Assembly (NCBI GenBank): GCA_023436175.1
Contig: JAEZKE010000149.1
Span: 1-56,089, forward strand
Length of the DNA stretch: 56,089 bases
Reading direction: 5' to 3'
Origin: Methanobacteriota archaeon
GTDB taxonomy: Archaea; Methanobacteriota; Methanobacteria; Methanobacteriales; Methanobacteriaceae
In this document: positions 1 to 8,332 of the stretch, one piece after another
Position numbering within the stretch: position 1 is the first letter of the stretch
Layout of the letters: the number at the start of each line of letters is the position of its first letter
Notes under the pieces: model-generated
The model's input: the letters and a program-made list of their open reading frames with translations, nothing else
Database searches by the model: none
Told to the model about the DNA's origin: nothing
Translations under genes and position numbers: made by a program

Positions 1-164
1 ACTCCATAGTAACTTACAAGGAAGCAGAAGCATTCACCACCAAAGTAAAAACCATAGATTTCTCAAAAGCCATAAAAGACCTAAAACACAACCCCCAAAT
101 CACACCTGAAGAAGGAATTAAAAAGACCGTTAACTGGATGAAATGGAAATATAGATTAGAGTAA
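1..164 (+). CDS. NAD-dependent sugar epimerase/dehydratase, C-terminal end (partial)
   Basis: The window opens inside an open frame (first full codon at base 3) that ends with TAA at 162-164. About 53 residues are visible. They include a segment ending in ITPEEGIKKTVNWMKWKYRL, which matches the usual tail of extended short-chain dehydrogenases acting on nucleotide sugars (UDP-glucose 4-epimerase type), where the EEG-x3-T-x2-W helix is the last conserved element. The catalytic YxxxK and the Rossmann fold lie upstream of the window. It precedes a glycosyltransferase on the same strand, so a role in sugar-nucleotide supply is likely. The family call rests only on the tail and is moderately sure. 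Confidence 0.6.
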   Translation, partial: SIVTYKEAEAFTTKVKTIDFSKAIKDLKHNPQITPEEGIKKTVNWMKWKYRLE

Positions 165-346
165 TATATCTTATAATTTTAAAGATTATTACATCTACTT
201 ACATATTTTTTACTTTTAATATCAAAATCATGGGCTAGAACTTTCTTTTTTATATGGATTTGTCCTTAAATGAACTATAATTTAAAGTAGAATATTTTTT
301 TACTAAATTACAATCTTCATGTAAAATTGCCTTAGTTTAACATGAG

Positions 347-384
347 TATTACAAACCTAAAGATTTAATAATATGTTTGTAATA
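347..384. promoter_or_regulatory. Operator-like inverted repeat upstream of the GT2 gene
   Basis: Arms TATTACAAAC (347-356) and GTTTGTAATA (375-384) are perfect reverse complements, separated by 18 bases. The right arm ends three bases before a TATA-like element, a place where archaeal regulators can compete with TFB/TBP. Function is inferred from position only. Confidence 0.4.
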
Positions 385-386
385 AA

Positions 387-394
387 TTTATATA
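387..394 (+). promoter_or_regulatory. TATA-box candidate for the first GT2 gene
   Basis: TTTATATA at 387-394 fits the archaeal TATA box. It would start transcription near 415-420, leaving a leader of about 70 bases before the ATG at 488. Confidence 0.4.
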
Positions 395-487
395 GTAAAA
401 TATTAAATTATTCATAAATTTGTACTTAAAACAACCCGAGTTAAAATATCCAACATAATAGGATTAATTAAAAAATGAGTAGATAAT

Positions 488-1486
488 ATGACAAAATTAA
501 CTGCCATACTGCCTGCATATAATGAAGAATTATGTATAAGTGGTATAGTTCTTGGTTCTAAAAAATATGTGGATCGCGTAATTGTTGTTGATGACGGCAG
601 CACCGATAATACTGCAGAAATTGCTAAACTTGCAGGTGCAGAAGTAATAAGCCACCATTCTAATAGTGGTAAAGGGGCAGCACTGAAAACAGGCTTTGAA
701 GCTGCTAAAGGATCAGACATTGTGGTGACTTTGGATTCTGATGGCCAGCACAACCCCCAAGAAATACCAAAACTAATAACTCCCATAATAAACGGAGAAG
801 CAGACATTGTAAATGGGAGCAGGTATATTAAAGGAAATAAAAAGGATACCCCATCTTACAGACGTATAGGGCAGACTGTACTTGATAAAGCAACTAATTT
901 AGGCAGTGGCCTTGATGTTACTGATAGTCAAAGTGGATTTAGAGCATTTACAGGACATTCATTATCTGTTTTTAGATTTAGCCATTCTGATTTTGCTATA
1001 GAAAGTGAAATGCTGATGGATGCTGCTAATGCTGGACTCCGAATTAAAGAGGTTGAGATAGGAGTAAGATATGACGTTGATGGATCCACAAAAAACCCTG
1101 TAAGCCATGGCATGGGCGTACTAATTCGAATTATAAATGATTTACAGTTCCAGAGACCATTATTTTATTTTACTTTACCGGGGATCATAATCACTTTAAC
1201 AGGCATAGTTTTAGGCCTTATGTTCTTTGGAGATTACTTAGGAAAATCAGTCCACAGCATTGCAGGTAGCATTGCTCCTTCAGCATCTTACAGTTTAGCT
1301 CCCACCATTCTGGCCATAATGATGACACTTGCAGGTGGTTTTTTAGCTTTAACCGGCATAATTCTAGATTCAATGGGAAGAATGTTAAATAAGATTATGA
1401 TTAACTCGCAAAGTGAACTAAATATTTCTAAAGTTACTGAATCCAGGGAACTTAATAAACTCAAAGATAATATAAAGAGCAAATAA
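488..1486 (+). CDS. Family 2 glycosyltransferase with two C-terminal membrane helices (dolichyl-phosphate-mannose synthase type)
   Basis: 332 residues. The GT-A domain fills about residues 5-220 with all GT2 landmarks: ILPAYNEE (7-14), VVDDGSTDNT (33-42), DSDGQH metal/donor site (83-88), GSRY (110-113) and DSQSGFRAF (146-154). Two hydrophobic helices follow near 226-248 and 274-298. This layout is typical of enzymes that move a sugar from a nucleotide to a polyprenyl/dolichyl phosphate on the inner membrane face; the exact sugar cannot be read. A close paralogue lies at 37492-38448, agreeing at roughly four in five positions by eye. The ATG has only a weak ribosome site. The preceding gene is an epimerase, which suits a glycan role. 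Confidence 0.85.
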   Translation: MTKLTAILPAYNEELCISGIVLGSKKYVDRVIVVDDGSTDNTAEIAKLAGAEVISHHSNSGKGAALKTGFEAAKGSDIVVTLDSDGQHNPQEIPKLITPIINGEADIVNGSRYIKGNKKDTPSYRRIGQTVLDKATNLGSGLDVTDSQSGFRAFTGHSLSVFRFSHSDFAIESEMLMDAANAGLRIKEVEIGVRYDVDGSTKNPVSHGMGVLIRIINDLQFQRPLFYFTLPGIIITLTGIVLGLMFFGDYLGKSVHSIAGSIAPSASYSLAPTILAIMMTLAGGFLALTGIILDSMGRMLNKIMINSQSELNISKVTESRELNKLKDNIKSK

Positions 1487-1594
1487 TTTTTGAGAATTAT
1501 AAAAATTATCCTGATTTTAAAATAGCTATAAAAAATAACATTTCATCAGTTTCATAAAATAGAGATTAAATAAAAAAAAAGTAACTAAAGAATT

Positions 1595-3367
1595 TTAAAG
1601 ATCTTCTTTAGTTTCTATTGCTTGAGACTCTAAGTTTTCATTAGACTTCATGTCAACTATCTGCACCTCATGTACATAATTGGCCCCACGAAGTGCGGAT
1701 AATATAGCAGCTACAGCACAAAATGCTGCACCTATATAGAATGACATTCTAAGTGCAGGCATGAATGCTTCTGCAAGTGTTGATGGGAACCAGGTAGTGC
1801 CCATAAGTGTTGTCAGAGTTCCAGAAGGTATGGAAGCAACAAACTGATGAGGCAAGCTGCTGAGTATTGTATCTACTGGATTAAATCCTAAGAATGCAGA
1901 AAACAGAGCGCCAGTTGGTGGAATGCTACTTAAAACTGGAGCTAGCTGTACAGCGCCGATACTTGCCAGTGAAGATGTCATAGCACCGGGGAACTTCTGA
2001 GTAATGCCCACAATGACTATGGTGAAGAACATAGCCATACTTGCTGTAAATGCTGTCATTATAACTGTTGTTATCATACCCGAAGCAACTCCTCTGTCCT
2101 TTGGAGATACTGAATTCATTATAGATGCAGTATTCGGCGAACTGAACATTCCCTGTCCGAGACCCATCATAAATATTGCCGCACCAAATTCAAGGTAACT
2201 GAAATCATATGGAATTGCTGCAAGTATTAAAAATGCAGCGGTTGAAATTACCATTCCAAGGGTTGCAATCCACCGTGGACCGTACTTATCTGAAAGTATT
2301 CCTGAAATAGGTCCCATTACCACAACTCCCAATGTAAGCGGCAGCATATATACACCTGCCCAAAATGGAGTTGATTCATAACTGTAACCATGAAGAGGCA
2401 GCCAGATACCCTGCAAGAGGATAATCAACATGAACATCATTCCGCCCCTACCAAGCGCATTCAGAAAACCAGCTGTATTAGCATAACTGAACATCTTTAC
2501 TTTGAAGAGGTCCATCCTAAACATTGGATTCTCAGCACGGTTTTCAATGAATGGGAACACTGCAAGCAGTACAAAACCGATTACCATAGCAACCATTACC
2601 CATGGATTGCTCCATCCCATAGCATCATTACCATAAGGCATTAAACCGTAGGTTATTCCAAGTAATATGCTGGTTATAGAAGCAACAAATACTACGTTAC
2701 CTACAATATCAATTTTTTTATTTGGATCCTTCCATGATATCTCTTTGAGTTTAAGGAATGACCAGATGGTACCCAATAGACCAAATGGTACACTAACTAA
2801 GAAAACAAACCTCCAATCATAGATTGCAAGGATACCACCAAGCAGTAAACCGATAAACTGTCCTGACATGAAAGCAACCATATTGATACCTAATGCTTTA
2901 CCCCTTTCACTAACCGGGAAAGCATCGGTTAATAAGGCAGAACCATTTGCCATTAAAAATGCAGCACCAACTGCCTGAATGATTCTAAATACAATAATCT
3001 CTATAGCACCAGCATCACCAGTTCCCGGAGTTAAATATAGAAGGATAGAGCCCACTGTAAATATTAAAAATCCAATCTTAAACAGCTTTACCCTACCATA
3101 AATATCCGATAACCGCCCGAAACCTAACAGTAAAGTTGCTGATACTAAACTATAACCCATCAATATCCATAAAAGATACTGGAATGAATTGAGCGGGTCA
3201 ATGTGAATACCATTGAAAATGGCAGGTAGTGAAATTAAAGTTATACTTCCATTGATTGAGCTCATTAATCCTGACATTATAACGTTAATCATTACAACCC
3301 ATTTATAATCAAGCCCACGTTTTTTTCCTATACTTTTACCTGAACCTGTAACATTATCATTCAACAT
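1595..3367 (-). CDS. MFS multidrug/efflux transporter, 14-helix DHA2 (EmrB/QacA) type
   Basis: 590 residues with about 14 hydrophobic helices. Motif A of the major facilitator superfamily is seen as GRLSDIYGR (84-92), motif B as RIIQAVGAAFL (128-138) and the antiporter motif C as GQFIGLLLGG (169-178), which together indicate a proton-driven drug or metabolite exporter. A long loop near residues 455-520 before the final helix and a charged C-terminus complete the protein. The ATG at 3367 follows AAAGGAAATGAT, a good ribosome site. It stands alone, with a palindrome about 190 bases upstream (3559-3574) as a candidate operator. No adjacent TetR or MarR gene is present. The substrate is unknown. 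Confidence 0.85.
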   Translation of the reverse strand: MLNDNVTGSGKSIGKKRGLDYKWVVMINVIMSGLMSSINGSITLISLPAIFNGIHIDPLNSFQYLLWILMGYSLVSATLLLGFGRLSDIYGRVKLFKIGFLIFTVGSILLYLTPGTGDAGAIEIIVFRIIQAVGAAFLMANGSALLTDAFPVSERGKALGINMVAFMSGQFIGLLLGGILAIYDWRFVFLVSVPFGLLGTIWSFLKLKEISWKDPNKKIDIVGNVVFVASITSILLGITYGLMPYGNDAMGWSNPWVMVAMVIGFVLLAVFPFIENRAENPMFRMDLFKVKMFSYANTAGFLNALGRGGMMFMLIILLQGIWLPLHGYSYESTPFWAGVYMLPLTLGVVVMGPISGILSDKYGPRWIATLGMVISTAAFLILAAIPYDFSYLEFGAAIFMMGLGQGMFSSPNTASIMNSVSPKDRGVASGMITTVIMTAFTASMAMFFTIVIVGITQKFPGAMTSSLASIGAVQLAPVLSSIPPTGALFSAFLGFNPVDTILSSLPHQFVASIPSGTLTTLMGTTWFPSTLAEAFMPALRMSFYIGAAFCAVAAILSALRGANYVHEVQIVDMKSNENLESQAIETKEDL

Positions 3368-3876
3368 ATCATTTCCTTTTACGTCCGTTTAAATTAAATA
3401 GTGATAGTATACTCTATTAAATTATTATTTAAGCGATCTAAACCTAAAAATAAGTCCTTATAAGCCAGATCAAAATAAGAACAATGAAAAATATTTAGAG
3501 TATTTTAATTGATAAATCAACTAATCTATTTAAAATTGATTTTAGTATTATATAAATCTATCGGCTCACCGATACTTAAAAGTAATATTAATCTAAAGCC
3601 AATTTTGGAGATGATTATTTCCACCAATTAGCTCTATTTCTTATAAGTCTATTCCAGTCATGCCTTTTAAATTAATATTAGAAAATAATTACTTTAAATT
3701 AATATAAATGTTAAAATTCAACCTTAAACAGAAATTATATGCCCTGAAGTTTTAGCTAATATATTTGATTTAAAATTATAATTCTAATCTTTAAACCATA
3801 TCTTTTGTCCTGGGAGGTAAATATTTATATTTTACAGACCAAATATAAAACTGACTCAAATATGAGGCTGGTAAAA
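3368..3876. other. Divergent intergenic region between MFS exporter and Hsp20
   Basis: About 510 AT-rich bases without a gene, between divergent genes. It contains the palindrome at 3559-3574 beside a TATA-like element (3549-3556), and a TATA-like stretch near 3821-3835 that could start the hsp20 transcript. A GGAGGT at 3813-3818 has no start codon at a usable distance. Confidence 0.5.
3559..3574. promoter_or_regulatory. Palindrome beside a TATA-like element
   Basis: TATCGG (3559-3564), CTCA spacer, CCGATA (3569-3574) form a perfect six-base inverted repeat. It touches an AT-rich TATATAAA on its left that reads as a TATA box on either strand. For the minus strand this would put the palindrome just upstream of the exporter promoter. 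It is GC-rich for its surroundings. Confidence 0.35.
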
Positions 3877-4332
3877 ATGAATAATAGAAGATATAGAAAA
3901 AGAACTATTTTAGATAGAAAAGGTTTAATTGAGAGAATGCTTGAAGACACATCCAAAACAATTGATAACATAAAGTATGACCTTGAAAGATCAGTTGTTG
4001 ATTACACATTTGTACCTGGAAAGGACATAATCGAAACTGATGAAAATATAATCGTACATGTGGACTTACCAGGCATCAAGAAGAATGATATTGAATTAAA
4101 CCTGACTGAAACCAAATTGAAAGTTAAAGCAGACTTCGATATCGAGCTTGAAGTGGAACATGGAAACTACATAACACTCCACGACAGAAAATCCGGTGTC
4201 ATGAGGCGGACTGTAAGGTTCCCTAAAAAAGTGATACCAAATGAAGCCGAGGCTACTTTTGAAAACGGTGTTTTAACTGTTGAAGCGCCTAAATTAGAAA
4301 AAGAAGAAAGTTTCAGTTTGAAAATCAAATGA
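3877..4332 (+). CDS. Small heat-shock protein, Hsp20/alpha-crystallin family
   Basis: 151 residues from the chosen ATG at 3877. The frame is open back to a TTG at 3805, with another ATG at 3862, but 3877 is preceded by GAGG at a nine-base spacing and gives normal family length. The alpha-crystallin domain covers about residues 45-150. Family marks are IVHVDLPGIKKNDIEL (59-74), the V-R-F-P strand (113-116) and the C-terminal strand GVLTVEAPK (131-139). The tail ends LKIK, close to the usual I/V-x-I/V anchoring motif. It acts as an ATP-independent cytosolic holdase. A TATA-like element near 3821-3835 would give a very short leader. Confidence 0.88.
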   Translation: MNNRRYRKRTILDRKGLIERMLEDTSKTIDNIKYDLERSVVDYTFVPGKDIIETDENIIVHVDLPGIKKNDIELNLTETKLKVKADFDIELEVEHGNYITLHDRKSGVMRRTVRFPKKVIPNEAEATFENGVLTVEAPKLEKEESFSLKIK

Positions 4333-5179
4333 TTAAATAACTTTACTTAAATTTTTTTACTTAATTTATTCTTTTTTAAATGTTTTTTTTAAATTTAATG
4401 TAGATAATTTAATTTTTTCATTAGTTCCTTTAAAACATATTTAATAATTAATATATTAATTTATCATGCTGTTTTTAAATTAATAGATATAAAAATACTA
4501 TTCCTGTTGGTATAATGCTTAATTCCTCAATAATATACTTATAAGTATCAAACAAATATTTTTTTACATATATAACTGTCTATTACATAACACTAATTAT
4601 AAGCGTTAATAACATTTAGTTAGTTTTTAATAGATATATTAAAGTACTAATAAGTTCAATATATAATAGCTAGAGGTAATTGACCAATTAAAATGATTTG
4701 AGCAAAAGGGGATAAAAACCAATAGCAGTGAGCTTTTTTATTAAATTATAATGTTAAATCAATATAGCGAATGCTATCTAAAATTAACTTTGTATAAATT
4801 GGATATTTTTCAAACTATAAGCTTAAAAGAAAAATAATGGCACAATAAAAGTTAATATTATTTCAAAAATAAAAATAATCATAAATTCTGTTTTTTTAAT
4901 TGATAATTTTATTATTATTTAGTTAATGTAAGGTAATAATATAGTTCGGGTTTACACAAACTATATATATTAAATAAGCCCATATAATAGTGTGTGAACA
5001 TTCTTACATCTGGCAACGATGATTTAAGAGACTAAGACCCTGATTTTCAATGAAAATAAGAGACTAGATTAGCGTAAGCTATCATCATACACACATTAAT
5101 ACTGAAATTTTCCTTAGTTATTTCCTGTAAATTTTTATGAATATATGTGGGAATTTCACAACACGCTTTAAAAAATAGC
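4333..5179. other. Long AT-rich intergenic region, possible non-coding transcript
   Basis: About 850 bases without a convincing gene. A TATAGCGA motif at 4763-4770 is followed by an inverted GCTAT. A strong TATA box sits at 4962-4974. Downstream of it, AAGAGACTA occurs twice (near 5025 and 5059) around a CTGA and a near-palindromic TTTTCAATGAAAA, which could be a small structured RNA. A long leader for the downstream surface-protein gene is equally possible. Confidence 0.4.
4962..4974 (+). promoter_or_regulatory. TATA-box candidate
   Basis: TATATATATTAAA is the clearest TATA element upstream of the adhesin region. A start near 4995 would give a leader of more than 350 bases before 5357, crossing the orphan signal-peptide frame. 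Confidence 0.35.
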
Positions 5180-5191
5180 GGAGGGGAAACA

Positions 5192-5329
5192 CTGGTTTTT
5201 ATAATAAACAATATAAAATCAAGGATAATGAAGCTTTCAATGACTATTTTAATCCTATTTGTAGTCTTTGCATTAAACGTAAACAGTGCTCTATCCAGCA
5301 CATTAAAAAATGTGAAGAAAATTTTTTAG
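5192..5329 (+). pseudogene. Orphan signal-peptide frame, probable remnant of a surface-protein gene start
   Basis: A GGAGGGGAAA ribosome-site-like stretch (5180-5189) is followed by a frame opening with CTG at 5192 and ending with TAG at 5327-5329. An ATG lies inside at 5228. It encodes a basic start, a hydrophobic core MTILILFVVFALNVNSALSS and then only about a dozen residues. The spacing of ribosome site, start and hydrophobic core resembles that of the adhesin gene 27 bases downstream (GGAGGTGAAA, then TTG). I read it as the surviving 5' end of a duplicated or replaced surface gene with its TTG changed to CTG. A translated leader peptide is the alternative. Confidence 0.4.
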
Positions 5330-5356
5330 AAGTTTTTATAAGTGGAGGTGAAATAA

Positions 5357-7438
5357 TTGGGAGATAAAATAAAAAGAACGAGTTTTACAATGATTGTTAT
5401 GGCATTTATAAGCCTTACAGTTGTATTTTCGTTTGGTATCAACGCAGTTTCTGCTGATGTCTATGTAAGCCCTACTGGAAATGATTTATGGGATGGTTCA
5501 TCCTCAACATGGGTATCTGGTACAACTGGCCCAAAACTCACTATTAAAAATGCCACTGCCACAGTAACCAGTGGAGAAACAGTTTTCATTCAAAACGGAA
5601 CTTATAATGAAAACGGAATTAGTGTTTTCAATAAAAATGTAAACTTTGTGGGAGAAAGTAAAAATTCAACCATTATAAACGGTGGAAATAAAAGTAGAAT
5701 ATTCACTGTTGGTGCACAGGGCGTAACTTATACCTACAGTTTCACCAATCTGACATTTATAAATGGAAATTCAACCAGCGGAGGAGCTATCTGGAATTAC
5801 GGTTCTACAACCATAACTAACTGTGCTTTCATAAATAATACCGCAACATATTCTGGTGGAGCTATTATAAATTATGGAACAGGAAGTGCTCCAGGTTCTT
5901 ATGTTGTCACCGACAGTTATTTCAGCGGCAACAGAGTAACATCTGGTAGTGGTGGAGCAATTTATAACGGAGGTCTAGGTCCAGTATCTGTAATTAATTC
6001 TGATTTCACAGACAACACCGCAAGTGGTACTGGTGGCGTTTTATACAATAGTTTCGGTTCTACATCAACAATTCAATTCTGTAGAATTATCGGAACAGGA
6101 AATTCACTGATTGCATTCCAGAGTGGAAGCCCTGCAGTAGATGCATCTTTAAACTGGTGGGGTTCAAATGCAGATCCTAACTCAAAAGTACAATCTGGTG
6201 TAACAGTAGGTCCCTGGCTGGTTTTAACACCTCAAGCACCTACAAATGTAGGTAGTGGTAGTACCACAAGCATATCATCTGATTTACTGCATGATAATGG
6301 AATTTTAAGTGACCCAACAAATCCAGATTTATATTATCATGACCCTATATATGGTCATGTGCCCGACGGAATACCTGTAACTTTTGCTGGCGATGCTTTA
6401 GGTAGTATAAATCCTTTAACTGGTACCACTACTAATGGTATTGTAACAGCCAATTTTACTGCACTTGATTTAGGTATTTCCCACCCTACATTTACAGTTG
6501 ATAGCCAAACTGTATCTGCAGATATAACTATACTTGACAGCACTCCACTAACTGTAACAACAGTTGACCCTGCTAATAATGCTGTAAACATGCCAACCAA
6601 CAAAGTAATAAAAATAAAATTCAATAAACCAGTGCAAACAGGAAATAACTGGATAGAACTCAAAAACCGCAGCGGAACAATAATTCCAATTACAACAAGC
6701 ATTAACAACAATATTTTAACAATAACACCCGTTAACGCGTTAAATGAGGATAAATACACCATAATTTTACATACCAGCAGTTTAACTGATTTATTAGGTA
6801 GTCCCATAGCCCTCTGGAGCAGCAACTTCAGCGTAGGAACATCACCAACCGTAAAAACCGTCGACCCTGTAAACAACGCTGTAAACTTTCCATCTAACAA
6901 AGTAATAAAAATAACATTTAATAAATCAGTTAAAGCAGGAAATAACTGGATAGAACTCAAAAACAGAAGTGGAGTAATAATTCCAATCACAACAAGCATT
7001 AACAACAATATTTTAACAATAACACCAGTTAACGCGTTAAATGAGGATAAATACACCATAATTTTACATACTGGCAGTTTAACTGATTTAGCAGGGAACC
7101 CTATAGCCCTCTGGAGCAGCAACTTCAGCGTAGGAACATCACCAACCGTAAAAACTGTCGATCCAGCAAATAACAGTGCAAATGTACCAACCAACAAAGT
7201 AATAAAAATAACATTCAGTGAATCAATTAAAGCAGGGAATAACTGGATAGAACTTAAAGACAGCAGCGGGAAAGTGATACCAACTACAATAAGCATCAGC
7301 GGCACTACCATGACAATAAAACCAAATGCACTTTTAGCTAAAGGAGTTAAGTACAACATAACATTACACACTGGTAGTTTAACTGATTTAGCAGGTAACC
7401 CTATAGCCCTCTGGATAAGTAACTTTACAACTGCATAA
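5357..7438 (+). CDS. Adhesin-like secreted protein: beta-helix plus three Ig-like (Big_5-type) repeats
   Basis: 693 residues. The TTG start at 5357 is fixed by GGAGGTGA at 5344-5351. A signal peptide occupies about residues 1-33, ending before DVYVSP. A parallel beta-helix of the polymorphic-outer-membrane/pectate-lyase-like type follows (about 35-245), with rungs such as GGAIWNYGSTTITNCAFINN and further GGAI repeats. An Ig-like linker covers about 250-400. Three 99-residue Ig-like units end the protein, each with TVDPxNNxxNxPxNKVIKI and GNNWIELK. No membrane anchor or cell-wall-binding domain is visible at the C-terminus. The family is common in Methanobacteriales and thought to mediate attachment; the ligand is unknown. 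Confidence 0.82.
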   Translation: MGDKIKRTSFTMIVMAFISLTVVFSFGINAVSADVYVSPTGNDLWDGSSSTWVSGTTGPKLTIKNATATVTSGETVFIQNGTYNENGISVFNKNVNFVGESKNSTIINGGNKSRIFTVGAQGVTYTYSFTNLTFINGNSTSGGAIWNYGSTTITNCAFINNTATYSGGAIINYGTGSAPGSYVVTDSYFSGNRVTSGSGGAIYNGGLGPVSVINSDFTDNTASGTGGVLYNSFGSTSTIQFCRIIGTGNSLIAFQSGSPAVDASLNWWGSNADPNSKVQSGVTVGPWLVLTPQAPTNVGSGSTTSISSDLLHDNGILSDPTNPDLYYHDPIYGHVPDGIPVTFAGDALGSINPLTGTTTNGIVTANFTALDLGISHPTFTVDSQTVSADITILDSTPLTVTTVDPANNAVNMPTNKVIKIKFNKPVQTGNNWIELKNRSGTIIPITTSINNNILTITPVNALNEDKYTIILHTSSLTDLLGSPIALWSSNFSVGTSPTVKTVDPVNNAVNFPSNKVIKITFNKSVKAGNNWIELKNRSGVIIPITTSINNNILTITPVNALNEDKYTIILHTGSLTDLAGNPIALWSSNFSVGTSPTVKTVDPANNSANVPTNKVIKITFSESIKAGNNWIELKDSSGKVIPTTISISGTTMTIKPNALLAKGVKYNITLHTGSLTDLAGNPIALWISNFTTA
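6566..7438 (+). repeat. Three tandem 297-bp units inside the adhesin gene
   Basis: Matching GAC/GAT codons of the TVDP motif sit at 6566, 6863 and 7160, exactly 297 bases apart. Units 1 and 2 share long identical stretches, for example through the segment coding SINNNILTITPVNALNEDKY. Unit 3 is more diverged in its middle but shares its end with unit 2. This suggests recent duplication or gene conversion. Confidence 0.9.
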
Positions 7439-7878
7439 AAAAAAAACTTTTTCCTCTTTTTTATTTATTAAAAAGTTATATAAAAATTTCCAGGACTAAT
7501 TTCTAATTTTTAGATTAACAGCATTATTTTAAAATCTCACAATTATAATGTTCATAGATCTATTATTTTTCAAATTTAAGTAAATATAACCAAAGAAATA
7601 TTTTACCAGATCATTATTGCAAAAAAATTTTAAAAATACGTGTAAATAACATGTTTAGTATACATGTATCTGTTTATTTATACCAATTTCTTAATATATC
7701 CAGATCTTGTTATTTAATTTCAAAAACGCGAAATATATTTCGTTATAGCGATGTATAGCGAACTTACCCAAAATTCATCAAATAATGATTTTTTTACACA
7801 TGCTAATTTTTAAAAATAGTTTTATACACATCTGTTAAAATAGTAATACCTATTAATTATGAGGTGTAAGTAATAGTT
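7439..7878. other. Intergenic region with palindrome and TATAGCGA pair
   Basis: About 440 bases. It contains the perfect palindrome CGAAATATATTTCG (7729-7742), then TATAGCGA twice ten bases apart (7744-7751, 7754-7761), and a TATA-like TTTATACAC at 7821-7829 that could drive the next two genes. TATAGCGA also occurs at 4763-4770, so a shared regulator is possible. Confidence 0.45.
7447..7462 (+). terminator. T-rich terminator candidate after the adhesin gene
   Basis: A CTTTTTCC then T6 stretch lies within 25 bases of the stop codon. Archaeal termination commonly uses such T tracts without a hairpin. Confidence 0.4.
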
Positions 7879-8331
7879 ATGGATCTGAAACGAATCACCG
7901 CAGGATCGGTATTGATCCTGGTTCTATTGAGTTTATGCATTTACTACCAGGGGTATCATGAATCTAACCTTAAATACCCATCTACAGCCGCTATTGTATC
8001 AGAATATCCTGAAGGTTCATTAGTATTCGTTTCTGGGACCGCAGTTAAACAGAACAACAATGGGTTTGAACTTCGAGACGGCAACAACTGGAGTATAGAA
8101 TACCGCGTAATATCAGGCAACCACATTAATCCTGGAGATTATGTGCAGGTGCTTGGAATATTAGGCCCTTCCTATACAATTAAAAGTACCAAAGCGGCAG
8201 TAGAAACCGGCGGGGGGTATAGGTTTATAATATTTAGATCTGCACTTGCCCTGCTTGCACTGATTTTCATATTTTTATGGTACTGGAAGTTCGACTTCAA
8301 GACATTTGAATTTATAAGAAGGAGAGACTAA
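7879..8331 (+). CDS. Membrane protein with OB-fold-like external domain, unknown function
   Basis: 150 residues: a hydrophobic helix at about 7-24, a soluble middle, a second helix at about 117-137 and a basic tail. The middle (about 45-110) reads GSLVFVSGTAVKQNNNGFEL then NPGDYVQVLGILG. This resembles an OB-fold with its GDxVxVxG turn, as in archaeal nucleic-acid-binding or tOB-type domains, but here placed between membrane helices. The start is ATG at 7879 with GAGGTG 12 bases upstream. It lies one base before the next gene, so the two are almost certainly co-transcribed. No named family is recognised with confidence. Confidence 0.65.
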   Translation: MDLKRITAGSVLILVLLSLCIYYQGYHESNLKYPSTAAIVSEYPEGSLVFVSGTAVKQNNNGFELRDGNNWSIEYRVISGNHINPGDYVQVLGILGPSYTIKSTKAAVETGGGYRFIIFRSALALLALIFIFLWYWKFDFKTFEFIRRRD

Positions 8332-8332
8332 A

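Larger units (their letters stand above)
165..487. other. AT-rich intergenic region with promoter and inverted repeat
   Basis: No reading frame worth calling. It holds a 10-bp inverted repeat (347-384) directly upstream of a TATA-like element, both described separately. The rest is AT-rich spacer. Confidence 0.6.

Noticed and set aside
3813..3818. GGAGGT upstream of hsp20 as a ribosome site
   Set aside because: No ATG, GTG or TTG follows within a workable distance, and the hsp20 start is about 60 bases away.
6355..7371. Long open frame (338 codons) on the minus strand opposite the adhesin repeats
   Set aside because: It mirrors the repeated, Asn/Thr-rich adhesin sequence, gives a hydrophobic repetitive protein of no known type and has no ribosome site. 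The plus-strand gene is clearly real.
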